Shown here in pieces: positions 1 through 8,070 of a stretch of DNA of 64,000 bases. Numbering within the stretch: position 1 is the first letter of the stretch; every line of letters starts with the position of its first letter. Origin of the DNA: Bacteroidetes bacterium UBA7662 (lineage in GTDB: Bacteria > Bacteroidota > Bacteroidia > UBA7662). The notes under the pieces were generated by a model, which saw only the letters and a list, made by a program, of their open reading frames with translations, searched no databases and was not told the origin of the DNA. The stretch covers positions 248,001-312,000 of the forward strand of contig DLHS01000018.1 in assembly GCA_002483345.1 (NCBI GenBank), in the 5' to 3' direction. The translations under genes and the position numbers were made by a program.

Positions 1-434
1 TGTAAGGTAAAGATGATACCTGCGATCAACTCTTCTTTCGATTTGATGCTGGTCAGTGCGTCGAGCTGGTCGTCACCGGTATAGATGGCGCTGTCGATAT
101 AGGCAGCTTTCAATACTGGTTTTTCTGTACCACCCTGACGGAACTCCTTCAGCAGGCGGGCGGGGATATTTCCCTGCTCGGCAAACATGATAGAAGTAGG
201 TCCTTTTAAGGAAGGGAACAACGGAGAGTAACCATCATTCAGACTTTCCATAGCCTTTTGCAGCAAAGTGTTCTTTACTACTTTGAATTCTACGCCACGC
301 TGGTAGCAAAGGCGACGGAAACGGTTGATGGTTTCCACCGGCAGATTGCTGGCGTCGGTAATGTAGAAAAACGGGCTTGTTGAAAGCTTATCGGCCAGTT
401 CCTGAATAACTAATGCTTTTTCTTCTCTGGTCAT
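1..434 (-). CDS. rplJ: 50S ribosomal protein L10 (partial, C-terminus off the left edge)
   Basis: Translation from the ATG at 434 begins MTREEKALVIQELADKL and continues through the window edge, giving about 144 residues of L10, the stalk-base protein that anchors L7/L12 to 23S rRNA. The N-terminal region with the conserved pattern around 'FKVVKNTLLQKAM' is present; the last residues are cut off. It follows rplA by 2 nt on the same strand, the standard rplK-rplA-rplJ order, so it should belong to the same transcript. Confidence 0.95.
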   Translation of the reverse strand, partial: MTREEKALVIQELADKLSTSPFFYITDASNLPVETINRFRRLCYQRGVEFKVVKNTLLQKAMESLNDGYSPLFPSLKGPTSIMFAEQGNIPARLLKEFRQGGTEKPVLKAAYIDSAIYTGDDQLDALTSIKSKEELIAGIIFTL

Positions 435-436
435 GA

Positions 437-1135
437 TCAGATCCCCGCAATTGATTTTGTGTCAATGTTGATACCAGGACTCATGGTAGAGCTCATAAAG
501 ACGCTCCTTACATAAGTTCCTTTTGCAGCCGAAGGCTTCAGACGCACTATGGTCTGGAGAAGCTCAAGAGCATTCTCTTCCAGTTGTGCAGGCGTGAAAG
601 AAGCCTTGCCAATAGCAGAATGTACAATACCGAACTTGTCTACTTTGAAGTCGATTTTGCCACCCTTTACATCGGTAACCGCTTGCCCAACGTTGTCTGT
701 TACAGTGCCTGTCTTAGGGTTAGGCATCAGACCACGGGGGCCTAATACACGACCCAAACGACCGACTTTCGCCATAACGCTTGGTTGAGTAATGATTACA
801 TCGACGTCCGTCCATCCTCCCTCGATTTTTTGGATGAACTCGTCCAGTCCTACGAAGTCAGCTCCGGCCGCTTTGGCCTCGGCTTCCTTGTCTGGGGTGC
901 ATAACACGAGTACTCGTGCTACTTTTCCGGTCCCATGAGGAAGGGTTACCGTACCCCTAACCATCTGGTTAGCTTTGCGTGGGTCCACTCCGAGCCTTAC
1001 GTTCAAATCTACCGACGGGTCAAACTTAGTAAAGGTAATTTCCTTCACCAGGCTTGTCGCTTCGGTAAGCTTGTACGCCTTGGTACGGTCGAACTTTGCG
1101 TTCGCCAACTTTTGATTTTTGGTCAATCTAGCCAC
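437..1135 (-). CDS. rplA: 50S ribosomal protein L1
   Basis: A 232-residue protein of normal L1 length. The signature 'GPRGLMPNPKTGTV' lies near residues 132-145 and the start MARLTKNQKLANAKFDRTK matches bacterial L1. L1 binds 23S rRNA at the E-site stalk and in many bacteria represses its own operon. It sits between rplK (26 nt upstream) and rplJ (2 nt downstream) in a minus-strand ribosomal operon. Confidence 0.98.
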   Translation of the reverse strand: MARLTKNQKLANAKFDRTKAYKLTEATSLVKEITFTKFDPSVDLNVRLGVDPRKANQMVRGTVTLPHGTGKVARVLVLCTPDKEAEAKAAGADFVGLDEFIQKIEGGWTDVDVIITQPSVMAKVGRLGRVLGPRGLMPNPKTGTVTDNVGQAVTDVKGGKIDFKVDKFGIVHSAIGKASFTPAQLEENALELLQTIVRLKPSAAKGTYVRSVFMSSTMSPGINIDTKSIAGI

Positions 1136-1161
1136 TCTATAAATTAATAGTGTTTTCTAAC

Positions 1162-1602
1162 TTATTCCCAGGGTGCTGACCCTGTTACATTCAGGCCCAT
1201 GCTGCGTGCGGTACCGGCAACCATTTTCATGGCCGACTCTACTTTAAACGCGTTCATGTCCTGCATTTTGTCTTCGGCGATTGCCTTCACCTGTTCCCAG
1301 CTTACCGAACCGACTTTGAGACGGTTGGGTTGGGTTGAACCCTTCTGTACTTTAGCAGCATCCATCAACTGGATAGCCACCGGAGGGGTTTTTACGATGA
1401 AGTCAAACGACTTGTCTGCATATACCGTGATCACCACTGGTAATACTTTACCGGCTTTCTCCTGGGTTCTGGCATTAAACTGCTTACAGAATTCCATGAT
1501 GTTCACACCTTTAGAACCAAGTGCTGGTCCTACCGGGGGAGCCGGGTTCGCTGCGCCGCCCTTGATCTGGAGCTTGATAAACGCGCTGATTTCCTTTGCC
1601 AT
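1162..1602 (-). CDS. rplK: 50S ribosomal protein L11
   Basis: A 146-residue L11. The proline-rich motif 'NPAPPVGPALGSKGVNIM' near residues 19-36 and the C-terminal rRNA-binding domain ending 'ARSMGLNVTG' are diagnostic. L11 forms the GTPase-associated centre with 23S rRNA. It lies between nusG (12 nt upstream) and rplA, the usual context. Confidence 0.98.
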   Translation of the reverse strand: MAKEISAFIKLQIKGGAANPAPPVGPALGSKGVNIMEFCKQFNARTQEKAGKVLPVVITVYADKSFDFIVKTPPVAIQLMDAAKVQKGSTQPNRLKVGSVSWEQVKAIAEDKMQDMNAFKVESAMKMVAGTARSMGLNVTGSAPWE

Positions 1603-1614
1603 TTTTGTATCTGA

Positions 1615-2148
1615 TTAGGATATTTTCTCTACCTGCATATAATTCAGCTCAATAGGTGTGCGACGACCGAAAATCTTCACCATCACCTTGAGCTTCTTTT
1701 TCTCCTCGTTCACTTCTTCGATGACGCCAGTGAATTCGTTGAACGGACCGTCCATCACTTTCACCGACTCACCCACTGTGAACGGATTCGACATTACTTC
1801 ACCGGCTTCGGTCATTTCATCTACCTTGCCGAGGATTTTATTTACTTCCGACTCTCTGAGTGGCGTTGGATTATCGCCTCCTAAAAAACCGATCACATTG
1901 GGAATACCGATGATGGTTGATACAAGATCAGGATTCATCGCTGCCTCAATGAGGATATAGCCGGGAAAGAAGTTGCGTTCTTTCACAACTTTTTTACCGT
2001 TGCGCAACTGCAGTACCTTCTCCATCGGGATGAGAATCTGAGGAATCAGCTCTTTCAAACCCAGCCGGTTTATTTCGTACTCCAGGTACTCTTTCGACTT
2101 GCGTTCTTTGCCACTGATGGCGCGAACTACATACCACTTCAATTCCAT
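1615..2148 (-). CDS. nusG: Transcription termination/antitermination protein NusG
   Basis: A 177-residue NusG. The N-terminal NGN domain opens with 'KWYVVRAISGKERK' and includes 'FFPGYILIEA'; the C-terminal KOW domain carries 'VKVMDGPFNEFTGVIEEV' near residues 128-145. NusG binds RNA polymerase and couples transcription to Rho or to ribosomal S10. It follows secE by 3 nt, the conserved secE-nusG pair. Confidence 0.98.
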   Translation of the reverse strand: MELKWYVVRAISGKERKSKEYLEYEINRLGLKELIPQILIPMEKVLQLRNGKKVVKERNFFPGYILIEAAMNPDLVSTIIGIPNVIGFLGGDNPTPLRESEVNKILGKVDEMTEAGEVMSNPFTVGESVKVMDGPFNEFTGVIEEVNEEKKKLKVMVKIFGRRTPIELNYMQVEKIS

Positions 2149-2151
2149 GTC

Positions 2152-2346
2152 TTACTGGAAAAGGTGATAAAAAGCACTCAAGACATTCGAAAAAGCAACG
2201 TCCATGAGATAAATGACAATAGAGAAGATGAGTGATGCCACGAGGACAACAATCAAACTACCCTGAAGTTCTTCCCAGGTCGGCCAACTTACCTTGTGCA
2301 GGAGTTCGTTGGTGGCTTCTTTGACGTATAAACGAATCTTATTCAT
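2152..2346 (-). CDS. secE: Preprotein translocase subunit SecE
   Basis: A 64-residue single-span membrane protein. 'YVKEATNELLHKVSWPTWEEL' is the amphipathic helix of bacterial SecE (residues 7-27, conserved KVSWPTxEEL), followed by one transmembrane segment at about residues 30-50. It forms SecYEG in the inner membrane. The short form with one helix is normal outside the enterobacteria. It is cotranscribed with nusG and follows tRNA-Trp. Confidence 0.97.
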   Translation of the reverse strand: MNKIRLYVKEATNELLHKVSWPTWEELQGSLIVVLVASLIFSIVIYLMDVAFSNVLSAFYHLFQ

Positions 2347-2361
2347 GGTATCTTACTGCTG

Positions 2362-2434
<73 letters not shown>

Positions 2435-2445
2435 ATAGACAGGGA

Positions 2446-2470
2446 AAACTCTCCGGGTTAGGGAGAGTCT
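2446..2470 (-). terminator. Hairpin after tuf (probable partial terminator or processing site)
   Basis: On the minus strand a 7-bp stem ACTCTCC/GGAGAGT with a CTAACCC loop is followed by TTTTCCC. It lies between the tuf stop codon and tRNA-Trp. The T run is short, so it may attenuate readthrough or mark a processing site rather than fully end transcription. Confidence 0.45.
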
Positions 2471-2492
2471 TCCACTATCAGGTTTACGTTAA

Positions 2493-3680
2493 TTAAGCGA
2501 TGATCTCAGTCACCTGACCGGCACCTACGGTACGGCCACCTTCGCGGATCGCGAAACGAAGACCTTTCTCCATAGCGATAGGAGCGATCAGTTTCACGTT
2601 GATGGTGATGTTATCGCCAGGCATGATCATTTCAACACCATCTGGCAGGCTGATTTCACCTGTTACGTCAGTGGTACGGAAATAGAACTGTGGACGGTAT
2701 TTGTTGAAGAATGGGGTGTGACGACCACCTTCTTCTTTCGACAATACGTAAACTTCAGCCTTGAATTCATGGTGAGGTTTCACCGAACCTGGCTTACAGA
2801 TTACCATACCACGACGGATATCGGTTTTCTCAATACCACGGAGGAGGAGACCGGTGTTGTCACCAGCTTCACCGCGGTCGAGGATTTTGCGGAACATCTC
2901 AACACCAGTTACGGTAGACTTGAGGTTTTCAGCACCCATACCGATGATATCAACCGGATCACCAGAGTTGATTACACCACGCTCGATACGACCGGTAGCA
3001 ACAGTACCACGACCAGTAATCGAGAATACGTCTTCAACCGGCATGAGGAACGGAAGGTCAACCATGCGGGGAGGAATCGGAATGTAGGTATCTACAGCAG
3101 CCATGAGTTCAAGCACGGTATCAACCCACTTCGGCTCGCCGTTGAGGGCACCGAGGGCAGAACCACGAATCACAGGGATATCGTCGCCAGGGAATTCATA
3201 GAATGAAAGGAGTTCACGAACTTCCATTTCAACGAGGTCGAGCAATTCAGGATCGTCTACCATGTCAACTTTGTTCATGAATACTACCAGGGCAGGTACA
3301 CCAACCTGGCGAGCGAGCAGGATGTGCTCACGGGTTTGTGGCATCGGACCATCAGTTGCAGCTACCACGATGATAGCTCCGTCCATTTGGGCAGCACCGG
3401 TAACCATGTTTTTCACATAGTCGGCGTGACCCGGACAGTCTACGTGTGCGTAGTGGCGATCCTGGGTTTGATACTCAACGTGTGCGGTATTGATGGTAAT
3501 ACCACGCTCTTTTTCTTCCGGAGCCGAGTCAATCGATTCGAAAGAACGAGCTTCTGACCAACCTTTTTCTGCCAGCACCTTGGTGATGGCGGCGGTGAGG
3601 GTTGTCTTACCGTGGTCAACGTGACCGATGGTACCGATGTTTAAGTGCGGTTTGGAGCGGTCAAATTTTTCCTTAGCCAT
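2493..3680 (-). CDS. tuf: Elongation factor Tu
   Basis: A 395-residue EF-Tu. The P-loop GHVDHGKT is at residues 19-26, the switch region carries 'ERGITINTAHVEY', DCPGH follows, and NKVD is the guanine-specificity motif. Domains 2 and 3 are complete through 'GGRTVGAGQVTEI'. It delivers aminoacyl-tRNA to the ribosome. Four tRNA genes lie directly upstream and tRNA-Trp downstream, the arrangement of the tufB locus. Confidence 0.99.
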   Translation of the reverse strand: MAKEKFDRSKPHLNIGTIGHVDHGKTTLTAAITKVLAEKGWSEARSFESIDSAPEEKERGITINTAHVEYQTQDRHYAHVDCPGHADYVKNMVTGAAQMDGAIIVVAATDGPMPQTREHILLARQVGVPALVVFMNKVDMVDDPELLDLVEMEVRELLSFYEFPGDDIPVIRGSALGALNGEPKWVDTVLELMAAVDTYIPIPPRMVDLPFLMPVEDVFSITGRGTVATGRIERGVINSGDPVDIIGMGAENLKSTVTGVEMFRKILDRGEAGDNTGLLLRGIEKTDIRRGMVICKPGSVKPHHEFKAEVYVLSKEEGGRHTPFFNKYRPQFYFRTTDVTGEISLPDGVEMIMPGDNITINVKLIAPIAMEKGLRFAIREGGRTVGAGQVTEIIA

Positions 3681-3783
3681 TTTGTAGTCTTATTTAGTTT
3701 GTCCTGTAATGATTTGTCTTGTTGTTCACTGTTGCCGAAATAGTACTGGCAGTGTCGTCAGCGTCTGTTCCATTAACTGCTTG

Positions 3784-3855
<72 letters not shown>

Positions 3856-3939
3856 AATCTTCTTTGACTTCCCTCCCGTCTGGAGTTTGGTCCCGGTTTG
3901 CACCGGTGATATGGTATTTCGGTCAGCCCGAAAGTTGTG

Positions 3940-4012
3940 AGCGGGAGACGAGTCTCGAACTCGCGACCTATAGCTTGGAAGGCTATCGCTCTACCAACTG
4001 AGCTACTCCCGC
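3940..4012 (-). tRNA. tRNA-Gly (TCC)
   Basis: A 73-nt cloverleaf with acceptor GCGGGAG/CTCCCGC, discriminator T, and anticodon TCC in the loop CTTCCAA. It lies between tRNA-Tyr and tRNA-Thr(GGT), as glyT does in E. coli. Confidence 0.96.
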
Positions 4013-4047
4013 TTTTGCGACTCACGTCACCTTTGCATTAAGCAAAT

Positions 4048-4131
4048 TGGTGGGGAGAGGAGGATTCGAACCTCCGAAGATTTCTCAACCGAGTTACAGT
4101 CGGTCCCATTTGGCCACTCTGGTATCTCCCC
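4048..4131 (-). tRNA. tRNA-Tyr (GTA), CCA encoded
   Basis: A class II tRNA with acceptor GGGGAGA/TCTCCCC, anticodon GTA in the loop CTGTAAC and a long variable arm. The discriminator A (4051) is followed by CCA at 4050-4048, so the 3' tail is in the DNA. The other tRNAs in this cluster lack an encoded CCA. Confidence 0.96.
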
Positions 4132-4138
4132 ATCAATG

Positions 4139-4211
4139 AGCCTCCTGCCGGATTCGAACCAGCGACCTACTGATTACAAATCAGTTGCTCTACCAGCTGA
4201 GCTAAGGAGGC
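4139..4211 (-). tRNA. tRNA-Thr (TGT)
   Basis: A 73-nt cloverleaf with acceptor GCCTCCT/AGGAGGC, discriminator T, and anticodon TGT in the loop TTTGTAA between ACTGA and TCAGT. It is the first gene of the tRNA-tuf transcript, equivalent to thrU. Confidence 0.96.
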
Positions 4212-4229
4212 GAACATCCTTTAAAAGAA

Positions 4230-4275
4230 CATTCCTTTCCGGCCTCTACCCAGGGGTACCCGCCAAAAAGGAATG
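4230..4275 (-). promoter_or_regulatory. Leader hairpin upstream of the tRNA-tuf operon
   Basis: Complementary 9-nt arms CATTCCTTT and AAAGGAATG at 4230-4238 and 4267-4275 flank a GC-rich interior. The hairpin lies between the predicted promoter and the first tRNA. It may help 5' processing of the tRNA precursor; that role is inference. Confidence 0.4.
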
Positions 4276-4304
4276 CAAATGTACTAATAAATCGGACTAG
4301 TCAA
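4276..4304 (-). promoter_or_regulatory. Promoter of the tRNA-tuf-ribosomal protein operon
   Basis: On the minus strand TTG, 18 bp, then TACATTTG matches the Bacteroidota primary sigma factor consensus (TTTG at -33, TAnnTTTG at -7). It lies 65 nt before tRNA-Thr(TGT). Confidence 0.7.
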
Positions 4305-4339
4305 TAGCCCTTCGAAAAAAAATACACAGTCTCTGCAAC

Positions 4340-4624
4340 TCAATCTTTGAGCTTTCCAATCTGTTTGCGCAACGATTCTACCGCCAGGTCGGTGGCTTCT
4401 TCAAATGTTTTACATTGTTCTTTGGCAAAAAGTACTTTGCCGGGCAAATGCATTTTTATCTCTGTAATCTTATTCGCGCTGTCATCTGCTTTATCTACTT
4501 TGAGAAATATGTCTGAACTGACCACCTTATTGTGAAAGGTTTCAAGTTTGGCAACTTTCTTTTTGATAAAATCGGTGAGCTTCACATCGGCATCGAAGTG
4601 AATAGATTGGATGTTAATGTCCAT
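4340..4624 (-). CDS. hpf: Short-form ribosome hibernation promoting factor (HPF/RaiA family)
   Basis: A 94-residue protein of the sigma-54 modulation/S30EA family: 'MDINIQSIHFDADVKLTDFI' followed by the beta-alpha-beta-beta-beta-alpha pattern and 'KTFEEATDLAVESLRKQIGKLKD'. It has no long C-terminal dimerisation domain. The family binds the 30S subunit and stabilises inactive 70S/100S ribosomes in slow growth. It starts 13 nt after the recombinase gene and has an unusually good Shine-Dalgarno sequence for this phylum, AGGAGG four nt before the ATG. Confidence 0.9.
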   Translation of the reverse strand: MDINIQSIHFDADVKLTDFIKKKVAKLETFHNKVVSSDIFLKVDKADDSANKITEIKMHLPGKVLFAKEQCKTFEEATDLAVESLRKQIGKLKD

Positions 4625-4637
4625 GGTTCCTCCTGTT

Positions 4638-5528
4638 TTAGGCTTTAGGGTGAGACTTACGATAAACTTCTTTCAGCTTTTCCACGGAATTGTGCGTGTA
4701 AACCTGGGTTGCAGCAAGGCTGGTATGACCCAGCAGCTCTTTGACTGCATTCAAATCGGCCCCCTGATCGAGCATGTGAGTGGCGAAAGTATGGCGCAAA
4801 ACGTGGGGACTCCTTTGAGATAAAGTGCTTACCGTGCTGAGGTAATGATGCACCATCTTATAAACCAGTGTCGGATACATTTTATTGCCTTTCTCCGTCA
4901 AAAAAAGCCATTCAGGGGCTTCTGCGAATGCTTCTGCCCTGCTCTGTAAATATAGCCTTAATTGATCCCGAAGCAAAGTATGAAAAGGGATAATTCGCTC
5001 TTTATTTCTCTTTCCAAGCACTTTCAACTGTTGCTGAAAAAGATCGATGTTACCCACCTTGAGTCCAAGCAGTTCGGAAGCCCTTAAGCCACAGCCATAA
5101 AACAACTCCAGTATAGTTTTATCGCGTACGCCTTCGTAACCATCCGGAAAAGGAAGGTCGTCGAGCAAACGATCCATGCTGGGACCATCAACTACCATAG
5201 GCAGTCTTTTGGGCACCTTAGGCCTTACGATGCGAATGGTTGGATCCTGTGTGATGAGGCCCTGCCGCATCATAAATTTATAATACGCTTTGAGGGTGGA
5301 AACCTTGCGGTTGATTGAACGCGCCACCAGTCCTGATGACAATAAAAAAACCATCCAGGAGCGGATGTGCACATGCACTACCTCCTGGATGGTTTCTATT
5401 TCGTAGGTTTCCCGCAGGTAACCGTAAAAATCTTTCAGGTCACCGGCATAAGCCGTGACTGTATGGCCCGACGCGCGCTTTTCAAAGCGCAGGTAATTCA
5501 AAAAACTTTCAGATTCGTGTGCCGCCAT
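4638..5528 (-). CDS. XerC/XerD-type tyrosine recombinase
   Basis: A 296-residue integrase with an N-terminal SAM-like core-binding domain (about 1-95) and a C-terminal catalytic domain. The catalytic set is visible: R149, K173, H242-x-x-R245, H268 and nucleophile Y277. Length and lack of extra domains fit Xer proteins that resolve chromosome dimers at dif, not phage integrases. The position beside hpf, tRNA genes and rpsU is a housekeeping context with no flanking att repeats seen. Assignment between XerC and XerD is not possible from this window. Confidence 0.88.
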   Translation of the reverse strand: MAAHESESFLNYLRFEKRASGHTVTAYAGDLKDFYGYLRETYEIETIQEVVHVHIRSWMVFLLSSGLVARSINRKVSTLKAYYKFMMRQGLITQDPTIRIVRPKVPKRLPMVVDGPSMDRLLDDLPFPDGYEGVRDKTILELFYGCGLRASELLGLKVGNIDLFQQQLKVLGKRNKERIIPFHTLLRDQLRLYLQSRAEAFAEAPEWLFLTEKGNKMYPTLVYKMVHHYLSTVSTLSQRSPHVLRHTFATHMLDQGADLNAVKELLGHTSLAATQVYTHNSVEKLKEVYRKSHPKA

Positions 5529-5555
5529 GCCGACAGCAAGATACGAAAGCGAAGC

Positions 5556-5750
5556 TTAGATTGCCTCATTCTGCTGCATCATCTGGCGATAAGCAGCGCG
5601 GAGTACCTGTTGGCGACGAACGATGGATGGCTTTTCAAATGCCTGACGACCACGGAGTTCTTTCAAAACACCTGTCTTTTCAAACTTCTTTTTGAAGCGC
5701 TTCAGCGCCTTGTCTATCGACTCGTTCTCTTTAACCTCAATTTTGATCAT
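5556..5750 (-). CDS. rpsU: 30S ribosomal protein S21
   Basis: A 64-residue S21 starting MIKIEVKENESIDKALKRF and containing the basic helix 'RRQQVLRAAYRQ'. The reading frame is open further upstream, but the ATG at 5750 gives the family's normal start and lies 19 nt after a strong promoter. S21 acts in translation initiation near the anti-Shine-Dalgarno end of 16S rRNA. It heads the rpsU-xer-hpf group, with 27 nt to the recombinase. Confidence 0.96.
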   Translation of the reverse strand: MIKIEVKENESIDKALKRFKKKFEKTGVLKELRGRQAFEKPSIVRRQQVLRAAYRQMMQQNEAI

Positions 5751-5769
5751 GTTGCTTTTTTGAGAGGGG

Positions 5770-5799
5770 CAAAGGTAGTGAATAAAATGATAAATACAA
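5770..5799 (-). promoter_or_regulatory. Promoter of rpsU
   Basis: On the minus strand TTG, 19 bp, then TACCTTTG is a close match to the Bacteroidota consensus. The -33 element abuts the stop codon of the upstream acyl-CoA dehydrogenase, so rpsU is likely an independent transcript. Confidence 0.75.
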
Positions 5800-6939
5800 T
5801 TACTTGAGGATGTTCCTGGCAATTACCAATTTCTGGATTTCCGACGTTCCCTCTCCTATAGTGCATAATTTGGAGTCGCGGTAATATTTTTCTGCCGGAA
5901 AATCTTTGGTGTATCCGTAACCACCGAAAATCTGAACGCCTTCCACAGAAGCTCTTACAGCCACTTCAGAAGCATAGTATTTCGCCATGGCCGACTCGGT
6001 GGTTACCGGCTTGCCCTGGTTCTTCAGATCTGCTGCACGGAAGGTCAGCAGTTCAGCTGCGGCAATTTCTGTGGCGATATCGGCCAGCTTAAAGGAGATG
6101 CCCTGGAACTCGCTGATGGGTTTGCCAAACTGCTGGCGTTCTTTCGAGTATTTAAGGGCGGCTTCGTAAGCACCCTTGGCAATGCCCAGCGACAGCGAAG
6201 CAATGCTGATACGGCCACCGTCAAGCACTTTCATGGCTTGAATGAAACCATCGCCTACCTGGCCGAGGATGTTATCTTTATGGACACGGCAGTTGTCGAA
6301 GAGCAGCTCGGTGGTTTCTGAGGCCCGCATACCGAGTTTGTTCTCCTTGCGGCCGTGTGTGAAGCCGGGGGTACCTTTTTCGATGACAAAGGCCGTCATG
6401 CCATGGGAGTCAAGTAACTCGCCGGTACGCACCATCACAACAGCCACCTGGCTTGATTTACCATGGGTTATCCAGCACTTGGCACCGTTGATGACCCAAT
6501 AGTCACCATCCTGAACAGCAGTAGTCATCATCCGCATGGCATCAGACCCGGTATTAGGCTCGGTAAGCCCCCAGGCGCCTATCCATTCGGCCGTTGCCAG
6601 TTTAGGCAGCCAGCGTTTTTTCTGTGCCTCATCGCCAAATGCCAGGATATGTCCGGTGCACAAAGAGTTGTGAGCCGCCATCGACAAACCGATTGAACCA
6701 TCTATTTTGGAGAGCTCGGTAATGGCTGTTACATACTCCAGATAGCCAAAACCGGAACCACCATATTCCTCAGGGACCAGCACACCCATCAAACCAAGTT
6801 TGCCAAGTTCTTTGAAAAGCTGCACAGGAAACTCCTGGCTTTCATCCCACTCCATCATATGGGGCTTGATGTGCTTTTCACCAAAACTCCGGATCATCTC
6901 GGCAATCATTTTTTGGTTTTCTGTCTGGGCAAAATTCAT
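5800..6939 (-). CDS. Acyl-CoA dehydrogenase
   Basis: A 379-residue flavoenzyme of the short/medium-chain family, starting MNFAQTENQKMIAEMIR. It has the FAD-contact region 'WGLTEPNTGSDA', the 'GRISIASLSLGIAKGAYE' helix, and the C-terminal 'GEGTSEIQ' in which the Glu corresponds to the catalytic base. It oxidises acyl-CoA to enoyl-CoA. The open frame extends 20 codons further upstream, but the ATG at 6939 fits the family length. A -7 element TAATTTTG at 6997-7004 lies upstream. The substrate chain length cannot be decided here. Confidence 0.93.
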   Translation of the reverse strand: MNFAQTENQKMIAEMIRSFGEKHIKPHMMEWDESQEFPVQLFKELGKLGLMGVLVPEEYGGSGFGYLEYVTAITELSKIDGSIGLSMAAHNSLCTGHILAFGDEAQKKRWLPKLATAEWIGAWGLTEPNTGSDAMRMMTTAVQDGDYWVINGAKCWITHGKSSQVAVVMVRTGELLDSHGMTAFVIEKGTPGFTHGRKENKLGMRASETTELLFDNCRVHKDNILGQVGDGFIQAMKVLDGGRISIASLSLGIAKGAYEAALKYSKERQQFGKPISEFQGISFKLADIATEIAAAELLTFRAADLKNQGKPVTTESAMAKYYASEVAVRASVEGVQIFGGYGYTKDFPAEKYYRDSKLCTIGEGTSEIQKLVIARNILK

Positions 6940-7008
6940 GTGCTGTCGTTTTTTAAATATGTAAGGCAGCTGTGCCTGCTTTTGTTTGAAGAGGAACAAA
7001 ATTAGGCA

Positions 7009-7908
7009 TTATGGGGCTTGTTGCGCCGTTGACCAATCTACATAAGGTGACAATTGTTTCACCAGGGCAGCATCGATGCCATAAACCCTGAGCAAGGACT
7101 CCGCATCTTTAAAAGGCCCGTGTTGTTCCCTGAAAGCAATCATACGCCGTGCCAGTGGAAAGCCTATCAAAGGGTGCCTCCCCAGGGTATTTAAGTCACA
7201 ACTATTGACAACGAGTCGTTTAACCCTCGTTGCATCCAACAAAATAAATGGCGCCCAGTCTGCTGTTTTTTGACTGTCTACTCCATAAATCTGAAGTAAT
7301 TGTGTGGTTTCAAACCACCCTCCCCAGCGGTTTCTGGCTTTGAGGATACGGCCTGCAAAGGCCGGCCCTATGCCAGGTATGGTAAGCAAAGTCAATGAGT
7401 CTGCCGAATTGAGGTCGACCCTGACCAAGGGTAATTTCGGTCTTTCAGGCTTAAAACCAGCCTGTTGTTCATCCGGCTGTTCTATCTTCACATATGCTAT
7501 CAAACGATCGGCATCGGCAGCTTTGAGGGTGTATAACTTCCGGATATCTGCTGCCTCCCGAAACTTACCTCCTTTGTTCCGGAAGTTTATCCAGCCATCG
7601 GCTGTTTTTTCACGCAAGCCAAATGAAAGCAGGGTGGCCTTACTGACCTTATTGGGATCAAAAGGATGAAGCCGGATTTCAGGCTTTTCAAAGGACGAAT
7701 AAATGTCTTCCCTGCTCTTTTCTGCTTCATACTGTTGTTGCAGACTATCGAGTGCCGCCAGCGCTGCTTTGTCGGGCTGGCCTGAAAGTGAGCCAGCCGG
7801 ACTCAGCCAGCCGGGTAGCCACAGACTGAGGAGTATGCACACCAGCAGAAAGAGTATACCCTGCCGCTCGGTTTTGCCCAGCACCCAGAAGTTTTGCCAA
7901 TAATGCAT
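7009..7908 (-). CDS. ComEA-like helix-hairpin-helix protein
   Basis: A 299-residue protein with one N-terminal membrane segment (about residues 17-35) followed by three ComEA-type helix-hairpin-helix units. The middle unit is clearest: 'VDLNSADSLTLLTIPGIGP' then 'ILKARNRWGGW'. The third reads 'CDLNTLGRHPLIGFPLARR'. Such proteins bind double-stranded DNA without sequence specificity; in competent bacteria ComEA receives incoming DNA. The membrane anchor fits a periplasmic DNA-binding role, but no other competence genes are nearby. Confidence 0.8.
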   Translation of the reverse strand: MHYWQNFWVLGKTERQGILFLLVCILLSLWLPGWLSPAGSLSGQPDKAALAALDSLQQQYEAEKSREDIYSSFEKPEIRLHPFDPNKVSKATLLSFGLREKTADGWINFRNKGGKFREAADIRKLYTLKAADADRLIAYVKIEQPDEQQAGFKPERPKLPLVRVDLNSADSLTLLTIPGIGPAFAGRILKARNRWGGWFETTQLLQIYGVDSQKTADWAPFILLDATRVKRLVVNSCDLNTLGRHPLIGFPLARRMIAFREQHGPFKDAESLLRVYGIDAALVKQLSPYVDWSTAQQAP

Positions 7909-7926
7909 GGCAAGGAGTATTTTTGA

Positions 7927-8070
7927 CTAACGAGGCTCCTCGTCGTTTTCCGAATAAGAATCCGGCTCAGGCCGGGCTGGGGTGGTCAGCACTTTGTAGA
8001 AAAAGTAACCCGTAATGACTGTCACCAAAATCTGGACCACCATCATGGTGATAAATGCACTGTTGCTCAT
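7927..8070 (-). CDS. 47-residue single-span membrane peptide overlapping the symporter gene (MetS-like small subunit)
   Basis: The frame starts MSNSAFITMMVVQILVTVIT, has one hydrophobic helix at about residues 6-27 and ends in a charged tail (PEPDSYSENDEEPR). Its ATG overlaps the symporter stop codon as ATGA (8070-8067), which implies translational coupling. Small membrane peptides encoded after sodium:neurotransmitter symporters are known in Actinobacteria (MetS of the MetPS methionine/alanine importer). The function here is inferred from position and topology, not from a clear sequence match. Confidence 0.72.
   Translation of the reverse strand: MSNSAFITMMVVQILVTVITGYFFYKVLTTPARPEPDSYSENDEEPR

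Noticed and set aside
2718..3206. Long open frame opposite tuf
   Set aside because: It is the antisense shadow of EF-Tu and has no recognisable domain; strong codon bias in tuf often leaves such frames open.
4638..5528. Possible phage or integrative-element integrase next to a tRNA cluster
   Set aside because: The flanking genes are rpsU, hpf and tuf-linked tRNAs; no att-like direct repeats or mobile cargo were seen, and the length and motifs fit a housekeeping Xer protein.
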